64,000 bases of DNA from Streptomyces capitiformicae. GTDB taxonomy: Bacteria; Actinomycetota; Actinomycetes; Streptomycetales; Streptomycetaceae. Location: the NCBI RefSeq assembly GCF_002214185.1, contig NZ_CP022161.1, forward strand, positions 4,401,767 to 4,465,766, in the 5' to 3' direction. Under the pieces are notes generated by a model, which saw only the letters and a program-made list of their open reading frames with translations, was not told the origin of the DNA and did no database searches. Made by a program: the position numbers and the translations under genes. Shown here piece by piece: positions 41,567 to 50,273 of this stretch (positions within the stretch are counted from its first letter, which is position 1; each line of letters begins with the position of its first letter).

Positions 41567-43789
41567 TCAGTCGTTCTCGTCGTCACCCCCGGGCTCCCGA
41601 CCTGCGCAGATGTCGAGAACATCGGCGCCATAACGCTGGAGCTTACGGGCGATGACACCAGGGATGCGACCGAGTTCAAGCGGAGTGCTCGGCCCCGCTT
41701 CTGCGATGGCCATCAGCGTCCGGTCGGTGAAGACGCAGAAGTCCGGTTGTCCGCTGCGCCGCGCCTGGATCGCCCGCCACTCACGCAAGCGCTCGTAAAG
41801 ACCCTCGTCCATGTCTGAGGGGCAGTCCTCGCAGCGCATCAGCTTCATATCACCGGCGTCCCGCAGGGTGCGGCCGCAGACACGGCAGCGGGCCGGGGTC
41901 CGGCTGGTACGGCGCGGAGCGGTCACGGTGCCGCCGTCCTCGAGTTCGCCCGGCCGACCGCCTGCCGCGCCCGGTTCGACGCCTCCGGAGCCGCTCGTGC
42001 CGGTCCGGCCCGCCATAGCGGTCGATCCGGGGCGCAGCCCGTTGAGGAAGCGGCTGGGACGGCGGTTCGGGCGGCTTCCTGGGGATCGGGACAGGGCCCA
42101 GGAGACGGAGAGCTGCTCTCGCGCGCGGGTGACGCCCACATAGAGGAGTCTTCTCTCCTCTTCGACCTGCTCGTCCGTTTTGGCGTAGGTGATCGGCATC
42201 ATGCCCTCGGCGACTCCGACCAGGAAGACGACGTCCCACTCCAGACCCTTCGCGGAATGCAGCGAGGCGAGAGTGACGCCCTGGACGGTGGGGGCGTGCT
42301 GGGCGTTCGCCCGTTCGTCGAGCTCCGCCACCAGGTCGCCGAGTGTGGCGTCGGGCTTGGCCGCCGCGAAGTCCTGGGCCAGGTTGACCAGGGCCGCCAG
42401 TGACTCCCAGCGCTCCCTGACCGCGCCGGAGCCCGCGGGTGGTTCGCCGGTCCAGCCCTCGCCGGACAGCACCGCCCGTACCTGTGAGGGAAGGTCGACG
42501 GTGTCCTCGAGGAGGGTGTCGTTGCCGCCGAAGCGGGCTGCGGCTCTCAGCGCGGCCCCCGCTTTGCGCACCTCGGGCCGGTCGAAGAACCGCTCGGCGC
42601 CACGCAGTTGGTAGGGCACTCCGGCGTCCGCGAGGGCCTGCTCGTAGGTCTCGGACTGGGAATTCGTCCGGAAGAGGACGGCGATCTCGCTCGCGGGGAC
42701 TCCGGAGGCGATGAGGTCGCGGATGCGGCGGGCGGCACCCTCGGCCTCGGCGGGCTCGTCGGAGTACTCGGTGTAGCGGGGCTCGGGGCCCGGGGCGCGC
42801 TGGGAGACCAGCTCGAGGCGATGGTCGGCGGCGCGGCCGCGGGCCTGGGAGAGCAGGCCGTTGGCGAGGTGGACGACCTGAGGGGTGGAGCGGTAGTCGC
42901 GGACGAGCTTGACGACCGTGGCCCCGGGATGGCGGAGGCGGAAGTCGAGCAGATGGTCAGGAGTTGCGCCAGTGAACGAATAGATCGTCTGGCTGGCGTC
43001 GCCCACGACGCACAGATTGTCCCGCTCGCCGAGCCACAGTTCCAACAGGCGCTGCTGGAGGGGGCTGACGTCCTGGTACTCGTCGACCACGAAGTGCTGG
43101 TACTGGGAGCGGACCTGCTCGGCGATGTCGTGCCGGTCCTGGAGGATGCCGACCGTGAGCAGGAGGACGTCCTCGAAGTCGATGACGGCGCGCTCGCGCT
43201 TGAGGTCCTCGTACGTCGCGTAGATCTGGGCGATCTCGGCCGGATCGCGGGGGGCCTCGCGGCCACTCTTGGCGGCTGCGGCGGCGTAGTCGGCGGGCAC
43301 GGTCCGGGTGACCTTGGACCACTCGATCTCGGCGGCGGCGTCCCGTAGTTCGTTGCGATCGAGACGGATGCGGCAGGCGGCGGCCGCGTCCGCGACGAGT
43401 TGTATCTTGCGGTCGACGATTCTCGGCATACCGCCGCCTACGGCCTTCGGCCAGAAGTACTGGAGCTGGCGCAGCGCGGCCGAGTGGAACGTCCGGGCCT
43501 GGACTCCAGCGGCACCGAGTTGGCGGAGGCGGCCGCGCATCTCTCCGGCGGCGCGGTTGGTGAACGTGACGGCCAGCACGCTGGCAGGCTGGAGCATCCC
43601 GGCACGCACCCCGTAGGCGATGCGGTGGGTGATCGCCCGGGTCTTGCCGGTGCCGGCGCCCGCCAGCACGCACACCGGCCCGTGCAGGGCGGTGGCCACC
43701 GCGCGCTGCTCGGGGTCGAGCCCTTCGAGCACCGCGTCGGCCGAGTCGGGGACCCGCGGGAAGAGGGTGGAATGCGTTGCTGCTGTCAC
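41567..43789 (-). CDS. uvrD2: ATP-dependent DNA helicase UvrD2 (UvrD/HRDC type)
   Basis: 740 aa, superfamily I 3'-5' helicase. Walker A is LAGAGTGKTRAI, Walker B VVDEYQDVSP, motif III CVVGDASQTIYSFTGA, and motif V/VI VQGVTLASLHSAKGLEWDVV and LLYVGVTRAREQL. After the helicase core come a tetracysteine zinc element (CRVCGRTL...CEDC) and a C-terminal HRDC domain, the exact UvrD2 layout described in M. tuberculosis (Rv3198c). The gene starts at GTG 43789, divergent from mycoredoxin; the wblC promoter lies after its stop. Confidence 0.95.
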   Translation of the reverse strand: MTAATHSTLFPRVPDSADAVLEGLDPEQRAVATALHGPVCVLAGAGTGKTRAITHRIAYGVRAGMLQPASVLAVTFTNRAAGEMRGRLRQLGAAGVQARTFHSAALRQLQYFWPKAVGGGMPRIVDRKIQLVADAAAACRIRLDRNELRDAAAEIEWSKVTRTVPADYAAAAAKSGREAPRDPAEIAQIYATYEDLKRERAVIDFEDVLLLTVGILQDRHDIAEQVRSQYQHFVVDEYQDVSPLQQRLLELWLGERDNLCVVGDASQTIYSFTGATPDHLLDFRLRHPGATVVKLVRDYRSTPQVVHLANGLLSQARGRAADHRLELVSQRAPGPEPRYTEYSDEPAEAEGAARRIRDLIASGVPASEIAVLFRTNSQSETYEQALADAGVPYQLRGAERFFDRPEVRKAGAALRAAARFGGNDTLLEDTVDLPSQVRAVLSGEGWTGEPPAGSGAVRERWESLAALVNLAQDFAAAKPDATLGDLVAELDERANAQHAPTVQGVTLASLHSAKGLEWDVVFLVGVAEGMMPITYAKTDEQVEEERRLLYVGVTRAREQLSVSWALSRSPGSRPNRRPSRFLNGLRPGSTAMAGRTGTSGSGGVEPGAAGGRPGELEDGGTVTAPRRTSRTPARCRVCGRTLRDAGDMKLMRCEDCPSDMDEGLYERLREWRAIQARRSGQPDFCVFTDRTLMAIAEAGPSTPLELGRIPGVIARKLQRYGADVLDICAGREPGGDDEND

Positions 43790-43931
43790 ACGGCCATGCT
43801 GCCAGGTCGCCGGAGACGGCTGAGCCGGTTGTCCACAGGCACCCGCCCGCAGTCGTACTAATGCGGCAGGCGTCCCTTGGTTCCCGGGCTACGAGGGCAC
43901 CGGCCTCGACGGCGGAGGCCACCCGCGTGCG

Positions 43932-43958
43932 GGGAATGGCGGGCCCGTCACGTACGTT
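43932..43958 (+). promoter_or_regulatory. Sigma-R promoter of the mycoredoxin gene
   Basis: GGGAAT at 43932-43937, an 18-base spacer, GTT at 43956-43958. Predicted start near 43965, about 45 bases before the ATG. Confidence 0.85.
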
Positions 43959-44009
43959 CCACTCACTGCGACCACGCACCCCCTCATACCGTGAAGGAGC
44001 GCCAAAGAC

Positions 44010-44252
44010 ATGCAGGGCACTGTGACGATGTACAGCACCACGTGGTGCGGCTACTGCCGTCGGCTGAAGAGCCAGATGGACCGCGAGGGCATCACGTACA
44101 ACGAGATCAACATCGAGCAGGACCCGGAGTCCGCGGCGTTCGTGGAGAAGGCGAACGGCGGGAACCAGACGGTTCCCACCGTTCTCTTCCCCGACGGTTC
44201 GACGCTCACGAACCCCTCGCTGGCGCAGGTCAAGCAGAAGATCGGCGCGTAG
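44010..44252 (+). CDS. mrx1: Mycoredoxin (glutaredoxin-like, mycothiol-dependent)
   Basis: 80 aa thioredoxin-fold protein that reduces mixed disulfides between proteins and mycothiol. The active site CGYC (residues 13-16, in TTWCGYCRR) and the cis-Pro loop TVPTVLF are present. The ATG follows AAGGAG at about ten bases. A consensus sigma-R promoter lies upstream, tying it to the thiol-stress regulon. Orthologous in place to Rv3198A next to uvrD2. Confidence 0.95.
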   Translation: MQGTVTMYSTTWCGYCRRLKSQMDREGITYNEINIEQDPESAAFVEKANGGNQTVPTVLFPDGSTLTNPSLAQVKQKIGA

Positions 44253-44268
44253 CGCCCGGCGGGCGGTC

Positions 44269-45216
44269 CTAGCCGGTGTGACCTCGTGTCGGCAGGGGCT
44301 TGCCGTACCAGAGTTCGATCAGACGGGCCGCGATCGAGATGCCGTAGGGAGGCAGGACCTCCCCGGACTCGAACGCGGCCCGGAGCTCTTCCCGGGAGAA
44401 CCAGCGGGCCTCGTGGATCTCGTCGCCGTCCACGTCCACTTCCGTCGACGTGGCACGGGCCATGAAGCCCAGCATGAGGCTGGAGGGGAAGGGCCAGGGC
44501 TGGCTGGCGATGTACTCGACCTGGCCGACGGTGATGCCGACCTCCTCGTGGACCTCGCGGCGCACGGACTGCTCGATGGACTCGCCGGGCTCCACGAAAC
44601 CGGCGAGGGTGGAGAAGCGGCCCTCGGGCCAGTGGACCTGGCGGCCGAGGAGGATGCGGTCCTCGTCGTCCGTGACGGCCATGATCACGGCCGGGTCGGT
44701 GCGCGGGTAGTGCTCGGCGCCGCAGGCCGGGCAGCGGCGGATGTGGCCGGCCGCCGCGATGACCGTGCGCTCGCCGCAGCGGGAGCAGAAGCGGTGGGTG
44801 CGCTGCCAGTTCTCCAGACCGACCGCGTGCACCATGAGGCCGGTGTCGCGCGGCGACAGGAGCATGCCCGCCTCACGCAGTCCGGCCGGGCGCGCGGACT
44901 GGTCCATCCGCCCGGGAAGCGCGTCCTTCTGGAGTGCGAAGTAGCTCACACCGTCGGAGTCGGTGCCGAGGAAGTAGCGGTGTGCCTCGGTGAGCGGGGC
45001 CTCGAAGGAAGGGGTCATGACGAGTTCGGTGGTGCCGTCAGCCGTCTCGTCGATGAGGACCTGGCCGCCGGAGACCACGAAGCAGCGGGTCGTGGGGTGA
45101 CTCCAGGCCGCCGCGAGCCAGGGCTCGTCGAGCCGGTGGTGGGCCGACCGGTCGATGCCGCTCGGGGCGGTGAGCGCGATGGGTCGGTCGGCGGTGTGGT
45201 CGGTCCAGGTGGTCAC
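44269..45216 (-). CDS. nudC: NAD+ diphosphatase (NudC)
   Basis: 315 aa. Cleaves NADH to NMNH and AMP, and in relatives removes the NAD cap from RNA. It has a zinc site (CSRCGERTV...CPACG), the NUDIX box GFVEPGESIEQSVRREVHEE, and the NADH-specific motif SQPWPFPSSLMLGF. GTG 45216 (MTTWTDHTAD) has GGGGGAG upstream; an earlier TTG at 45228 is less likely. It converges on mycoredoxin with 16 bases between. Confidence 0.95.
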   Translation of the reverse strand: MTTWTDHTADRPIALTAPSGIDRSAHHRLDEPWLAAAWSHPTTRCFVVSGGQVLIDETADGTTELVMTPSFEAPLTEAHRYFLGTDSDGVSYFALQKDALPGRMDQSARPAGLREAGMLLSPRDTGLMVHAVGLENWQRTHRFCSRCGERTVIAAAGHIRRCPACGAEHYPRTDPAVIMAVTDDEDRILLGRQVHWPEGRFSTLAGFVEPGESIEQSVRREVHEEVGITVGQVEYIASQPWPFPSSLMLGFMARATSTEVDVDGDEIHEARWFSREELRAAFESGEVLPPYGISIAARLIELWYGKPLPTRGHTG

Positions 45217-45310
45217 GAGTGCTTCCAACTCCCCCGGTGGAACGGTTGATTGGGCGGGCGGTTCGGCGGGGCGTACGGCGGGTGGGTGCGCTGGGGCATG
45301 GGAGCCTTCT

Positions 45311-46714
45311 TCAGTGTGCCTGGCGAGGGCTTTCGGCCAGTTCGCCCCAGAGGTACGCGCTGGTCTCGACGCCCTTGAGGAGCAGATCGAGTTCGACCTT
45401 CTCGTTGGGGGCGTGCCAGCCGTCGGAGGGGACGGAGATGCCCAGGAAGAGCACGGGCGCGTCGAGGACTTCCTGGAGGTCGGCGGCGGGGCCGGAGCCG
45501 CCCTCTCGTGTGTAGCGGACGGGCTGCTGGAAGGCGCGGCCCATGGCGCGTACGACGGATTGCAGGGCGGGGTGGTCCAGGGGTGTCAGGCAGGGGCGGG
45601 TGGACCCGCTGAACGTGATCTCGTGGCGGATGCCGAGGGGGATCTGCTCGGCGGTCCAGGCGCGGACCGCCTTCTCGATGTGGTCCGGGTCCTGCCCCGC
45701 CACCAACCGGAAGGACAGCTTCACCATCGCCGAGGACGGGATGATCGTCTTGCTGCCGGGGCCCTGGTAACCGCCGCCGATGCCGTTGACCTCGGCGGTC
45801 GGGCGGGCCCAGACGCGCTCCAGGGTGGTGTGTCCGGCCTCCCCGTACGTCGCCGTCGACTTGGCCGTGCGCAGCCACCGCTCCTCGTCGAAGGGCAGTT
45901 CGGCGAAGAGTTCGCGCTCGCGGTCGGTGAGTTCGATGATGCCGTCGTAGAAGCCGGGGATCGCCACGCGCGCGTGCTCGTCGTGCAGGGCTGCGACCAG
46001 GCGGGCGGCGGCGGTGGCCGGGTTGGGTACGGCCCCGCCGAAGGAGCCGGAGTGGATGTCCTGGTCGGGCCCGTACAGCTCGATCTCGCACTCGGCGAGG
46101 CCGCGCATTCCGGTGCACACGGTGGGGGTGTCCTCGGCCCACATGCCGGTGTCGGAGACGACGACCGCGTCCGTGGCGAGCCGCTCGGTGTGCCCCTCGA
46201 CGAGGGCCTTGAAGTGCGGGGAGCCGGACTCCTCCTCGCCCTCGATCAGCATCTTCAGGTGGACTGCGGGGGCGGTGCGGCCGGTGGCGGCGAGGTGGGC
46301 GCGGACACCGAGTGTGTGGAAGAACACCTGCCCCTTGTCGTCGGCCGCCCCGCGCGCCTGGAGGCGGTTTCCGCGGATCACGGGCTCGAACGGCTCGGTG
46401 TCCCAGCCGTCCTCGCGGGCCGCGGGCTGCACGTCGTGGTGCCCGTAGACCAGGACCGTGGGGGCATCGGGGTCTTCGGAGGGCCATTCGGCGAAGACGG
46501 CGGGAGCACCCGGCGTCTCCCAGACCTCCGCCGTGGGAAACCCGGTCGCCTTGAGCTTGGCGGCGAGCCAGTCGGCACTGCGCCGTACGTCCGCCGTGTG
46601 TTCGGGCTGGGCCGACACCGACGGGATGCGCAGCCATTCCACGAGGTCGTCGAGGAAGGCGGCACGGTGGTTCTCTATGTACGTACGGACGACACTGTCC
46701 GGGGTCTCGCTCAT
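45311..46714 (-). CDS. M20-family dipeptidase
   Basis: 467 aa, di-zinc aminoacyl-dipeptidase type. Ligand motifs are VYGHHDVQPA (His), ARGAADDKGQ (bridging Asp), IEGEEESGSP (catalytic Glu and ligand) and a late His in SDGWHAPNE. Residues 205-320 form the lid/dimerisation domain. The ATG at 46714 lies ten bases after the adnB stop, so it is probably the last gene of the adnA-adnB transcript. Physiological substrate unknown. Confidence 0.92.
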   Translation of the reverse strand: MSETPDSVVRTYIENHRAAFLDDLVEWLRIPSVSAQPEHTADVRRSADWLAAKLKATGFPTAEVWETPGAPAVFAEWPSEDPDAPTVLVYGHHDVQPAAREDGWDTEPFEPVIRGNRLQARGAADDKGQVFFHTLGVRAHLAATGRTAPAVHLKMLIEGEEESGSPHFKALVEGHTERLATDAVVVSDTGMWAEDTPTVCTGMRGLAECEIELYGPDQDIHSGSFGGAVPNPATAAARLVAALHDEHARVAIPGFYDGIIELTDRERELFAELPFDEERWLRTAKSTATYGEAGHTTLERVWARPTAEVNGIGGGYQGPGSKTIIPSSAMVKLSFRLVAGQDPDHIEKAVRAWTAEQIPLGIRHEITFSGSTRPCLTPLDHPALQSVVRAMGRAFQQPVRYTREGGSGPAADLQEVLDAPVLFLGISVPSDGWHAPNEKVELDLLLKGVETSAYLWGELAESPRQAH

Positions 46715-46724
46715 GCTCACGAGC

Positions 46725-49700
46725 CTATCGGCCCGCACCGACATGCTCGTCCGGCGGTTCCTCGGCCGACGGCTCCGTCCCGTCGGCGCCCGCTTCCGCC
46801 AGAAGCAGCCGTTCCAGGGCGATCCGGTCGGGCAGGTCCTCGGGGCGTACGACGTCACCGGTGCGCACGTAGAGGAAGGTGGCTCTCACCGACTCCAGGG
46901 GCACACCTTGCTGCTCGGCCCAGGCGAGCCGGTAGAGCGCCAGCTGGAGGGGGTCGGCGGTGCGGGTGCGGCTGGTCTTCCAGTCGACGATCTCGTACGT
47001 CGCCGTCCCGTCGCCGTCGTCGGTGTGCCGGTAGACGGCGTCGATGCGTCCGCGTACGACACGTCCCGCGATCCCGAGTTGGAAGGGTGCCTCGACCCGG
47101 TACGGCGTGCGATGCGCGTACGGAGTGCGTTCGAAGGCGTCCTTGAGGGCCTGCAGGTCCAGTTCGTCGGCGATCTCGGCCTCGCTGCCCGGTAGCTCCT
47201 CGGGCTCCAGCATGGGCAGCCGCAGTTCCTCGAAACGGGCCTCGACCCAGGCGTGGAAGCGGGTGCCACGGCGCGCGGCGGGCTGTGGGGGGCGCGGCAT
47301 GGGGCGCACGAGCTCCTGCGCGAAGCCGTCCGGGTCGGCTGCCAGGCGGACCAGTTGCGACGCCGTGAGCGACGCCGGCAGGGGTACGTCGATGACGGTC
47401 GCCCGGGACCGCAGGAGCTCACCGGTGAGGGCGTCCAGGTCACGGTCCCAGGAAGCTATGGTGCGGGCGTCCTCGGGGGTGAGGTCGGGTTCGGCGGAGT
47501 GCCGGCGGGCGTGCGGCACCGTAGGCGTGCGCTCGTCCTGGCCGGGCTGTGGCACGCGCGCGTGAAGGGGCCGTTCGGCGGGTGCGGGGCGGTCCGATGT
47601 CCAGGCGTCCCAGTCCGAGTCGTCCTCCTCGTAGAGGGCTTCTTCGTCGTCCGGCGGGGGCGGCCAGTCCGGGTCGTCGTGGGCGTAGGGGTCCGGGGTG
47701 TGGGTGGCAACCCGGTGGGCCTCCTCGTGGGAGGCGGCGCCTTCCAGGTGGGCCAGTACCGTCGCGGCGGCCGCCCGGCGGCGGGCCAGGGCCGTGTCGT
47801 CCAGGGGGAGCGGCCAGGCGTGCTCGGTGGTCGACTCGTGCAGGGCGGGGTTCTCGGCGCCCTCCTCGGGTTCGTCGGCCCAGGCTTCGATCTCGCCGTA
47901 TCCGGCGGCGCAGTGGTCGTAGAGGGCCTTCAGGAAGTCGGACGGGCCTCGTGGGCGCTTCTGGGACGGGCCCCACCAGTGGCCGGAGCCGAGGAGCAGG
48001 GAGCGGGGGCGGGTGAACGTGACGTAGCCGAGGCGGAGTTCCTCCGTGTGCTGGTGGTCCTTCATGGCCTCCTGGAATGCCTTCAGGCCACGGGAGTCCC
48101 ATGCCTCGACATCGGGGAGGGTGTCGGCGTCGCCGCGCAGCTCGTGCGGCAGGACCTTGCCCTGGGCGGTCCACTTCTCGCGGCCTTGGCTGCTGGGGAA
48201 GGTGCCGGTGACCAGGCCGGGGACGGCGACGACGTCCCACTCCAGGCCTTTGGACTTGTGGGCCGTGAGCACCTTCACGGTGTTCTCGCCGCCGGGCAGG
48301 GCGTTGTCGAGGCCCTTTTCGTACTGGGCGGCCGTGCGCAGGAAGCCGAGGAAGGCGAGCAGGGATGCCTCGCCCTCGCTGTTCGCGGCGAAGGAGGCGG
48401 CGATGTCCAGGAAGTTGGAGAGTGTCTCGCGGCGGCGGGCCGCCAGGGCGTGCGGGGACGCGGAGAGCTCCACTTCCAGGCCGGTGACGGCGAGCACGCG
48501 GTGCAGGACGTCCATGAGCGGGTCGGCGAGGGAGCGGCGCAGGTCGCGCAGTTCGGCGGCGAGACGGGCGAACCGTACGCGCGCGTCCGGCGAGAACGGC
48601 AGCCCGTCGTCCTCCCCCTCGGCTTCGAGCGGCAGCTCCAGGAACGTGTCGAGCGCGTCGGCGAGGGAGATCACCTCGGACGGGTCGACGCCCTCGACGG
48701 CGGCGGCCAGCCGACGGTCCGGGTCGTCGTCGGCCTCCACGCGCGCGTGCGACACGAGATGCCTGGCCCGGCGCCCCAGGAGGGCGAGGTCGCGGGGACC
48801 GATGCGCCAGCGCGGGCCGGTGAGCAGACGCACGAGGGAGGCGTTGGCGCCGGGGTCCTGGAGGACCTCGCAGACGGCGACGAGGTCGGCGACCTCAGGG
48901 AGGTGGAGCAGCCCGGAGAGGCCCACGACCTCGACCGGGATGTCGCGGGCGACGAGCGCGCCCTGGATCTCGGCGAAGTCGGTGGCCGTGCGGCACAGGA
49001 CGGCGATCTCGCCGGGTTCCTTGCCGGTGCGCACGAGGTGGGCGATCGAGTCGGCGAGCCAGTCGAGTTCCTCCGCGTGGGTGGGCAGCAGGGCGCAGCG
49101 GACCACACCGTCGCGTTCGGCGCCGGGGGCGGGGCGGAGGGCTTCCACGCCCGCGTGCATGGCACGCAGGGGCTCGGCGAGGCCGTTGGCGAGGTCGAGG
49201 AGACGGCCGCCGCTGCGGCGGTTCTCGCTGAGCGACTGGCGCTCGGCCGCGCTGCCGTCCGCGTGCGCGAAGTGCTCGGGGAAGTCGTCGAGGTTGGCCA
49301 CGGAGGCGCCGCGCCAGCCGTAGATCGCCTGGCAGGGGTCGCCGACGGCGGTGACGGGGTGGCCTGTGCCGCCGCCGAAGAGGCCCGCCAGGAGGACGCG
49401 TTGGGCCACGGAGGTGTCCTGGTACTCGTCGAGCAGGACCACTCGGAACTCGTCCCGCAGGATGCGGCCGACCTCGGGCAGCTGCGCGAGGGTGGCCGAG
49501 AGGGCGATCTGGTCACCGAAGTCGAGGAGGTCCCGCTCGCGCTTGGCCGCGCGGTAACGGCCCACCAGTTCGGCGAGTTCACGCCGGGCTGCGGCTGCCT
49601 CGGGGACCTTGCGGAGGTCGGCGTTGGTGAGCTTGGCGCTCTCCAGGTCCCGTAGCAGTTCGGCGTCGTACGCACGCAGGTCCTCGGGGCGTACGAGGTG

Positions 49701-50237
49701 TTCGGCGAGTTCGGAGTCGAGGGCTAGGAGGTCGCTGACCAGGTCCGGGAAGGAACGGGTCAGCGCCGGGTACGGGCCGGGGGACTCTCGGAGCACCCGC
49801 GCGGCGAGTTGGTAGCGGGTGGCGTCGGCGAGGAGCCGGGAGGTGGGTTCCAGGCCGATGCGCAGGCCGTGGTCGGTGAGGAGGCGGCCCGCGAAGGCGT
49901 GGTAGGTGGAGATGACCGGCTCGCCCGGCGGGTTGTCGGGGTCGATGACGTCCGGGTCGGTGATGCCCGCCTTGACGAGGGCCTTGCGCACGCGCTCGGC
50001 GAGTTCGCCCGCCGCCTTGTTGGTGAACGTCAGGCCGAGCACCTGTTCGGGGGCGACCTGTCCGGTGCCGACCAGCCACACCACGCGCGCGGCCATCACC
50101 GTGGTCTTGCCCGACCCGGCTCCGGCCACGATCACCTGCGGGGCGGGCGGCGCGATGATGCAGGCCGTCTGCTCCGGGGTGAACGGGATACCGAGGAGCT
50201 CCTTGAGCTGCTCGGGATCGCTGATACGGGCGGACAT
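46725..50237 (-). CDS. adnB: AdnB subunit of the AdnAB helicase-nuclease
   Basis: About 1170 aa. Superfamily I motor with Walker A VAGAGSGKTTVM, motif II LLDEYQDTSVAQ, motif III AVGDPCQAIYGWRGA, and late motif VLTAHKSKGLEWDVV. A C-terminal PD-(D/E)xK nuclease follows (RIDAVYRHTDD...EIVDWKTSRT). With AdnA it resects double-strand breaks, the actinobacterial counterpart of RecBCD/AddAB. A 200-residue acidic, Pro/Asp-rich insert (around DDPDWPPPPDDEEALYEEDD) separates motor and nuclease. ATG 50237 is chosen; GTG 50261 is also open. It follows adnA by 36 bases. Confidence 0.94.
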   Translation of the reverse strand: MSARISDPEQLKELLGIPFTPEQTACIIAPPAPQVIVAGAGSGKTTVMAARVVWLVGTGQVAPEQVLGLTFTNKAAGELAERVRKALVKAGITDPDVIDPDNPPGEPVISTYHAFAGRLLTDHGLRIGLEPTSRLLADATRYQLAARVLRESPGPYPALTRSFPDLVSDLLALDSELAEHLVRPEDLRAYDAELLRDLESAKLTNADLRKVPEAAAARRELAELVGRYRAAKRERDLLDFGDQIALSATLAQLPEVGRILRDEFRVVLLDEYQDTSVAQRVLLAGLFGGGTGHPVTAVGDPCQAIYGWRGASVANLDDFPEHFAHADGSAAERQSLSENRRSGGRLLDLANGLAEPLRAMHAGVEALRPAPGAERDGVVRCALLPTHAEELDWLADSIAHLVRTGKEPGEIAVLCRTATDFAEIQGALVARDIPVEVVGLSGLLHLPEVADLVAVCEVLQDPGANASLVRLLTGPRWRIGPRDLALLGRRARHLVSHARVEADDDPDRRLAAAVEGVDPSEVISLADALDTFLELPLEAEGEDDGLPFSPDARVRFARLAAELRDLRRSLADPLMDVLHRVLAVTGLEVELSASPHALAARRRETLSNFLDIAASFAANSEGEASLLAFLGFLRTAAQYEKGLDNALPGGENTVKVLTAHKSKGLEWDVVAVPGLVTGTFPSSQGREKWTAQGKVLPHELRGDADTLPDVEAWDSRGLKAFQEAMKDHQHTEELRLGYVTFTRPRSLLLGSGHWWGPSQKRPRGPSDFLKALYDHCAAGYGEIEAWADEPEEGAENPALHESTTEHAWPLPLDDTALARRRAAAATVLAHLEGAASHEEAHRVATHTPDPYAHDDPDWPPPPDDEEALYEEDDSDWDAWTSDRPAPAERPLHARVPQPGQDERTPTVPHARRHSAEPDLTPEDARTIASWDRDLDALTGELLRSRATVIDVPLPASLTASQLVRLAADPDGFAQELVRPMPRPPQPAARRGTRFHAWVEARFEELRLPMLEPEELPGSEAEIADELDLQALKDAFERTPYAHRTPYRVEAPFQLGIAGRVVRGRIDAVYRHTDDGDGTATYEIVDWKTSRTRTADPLQLALYRLAWAEQQGVPLESVRATFLYVRTGDVVRPEDLPDRIALERLLLAEAGADGTEPSAEEPPDEHVGAGR

Positions 50238-50273
50238 TTCAGAGAGGCTAGCGCCGCCCACTGACAGCGGGTG

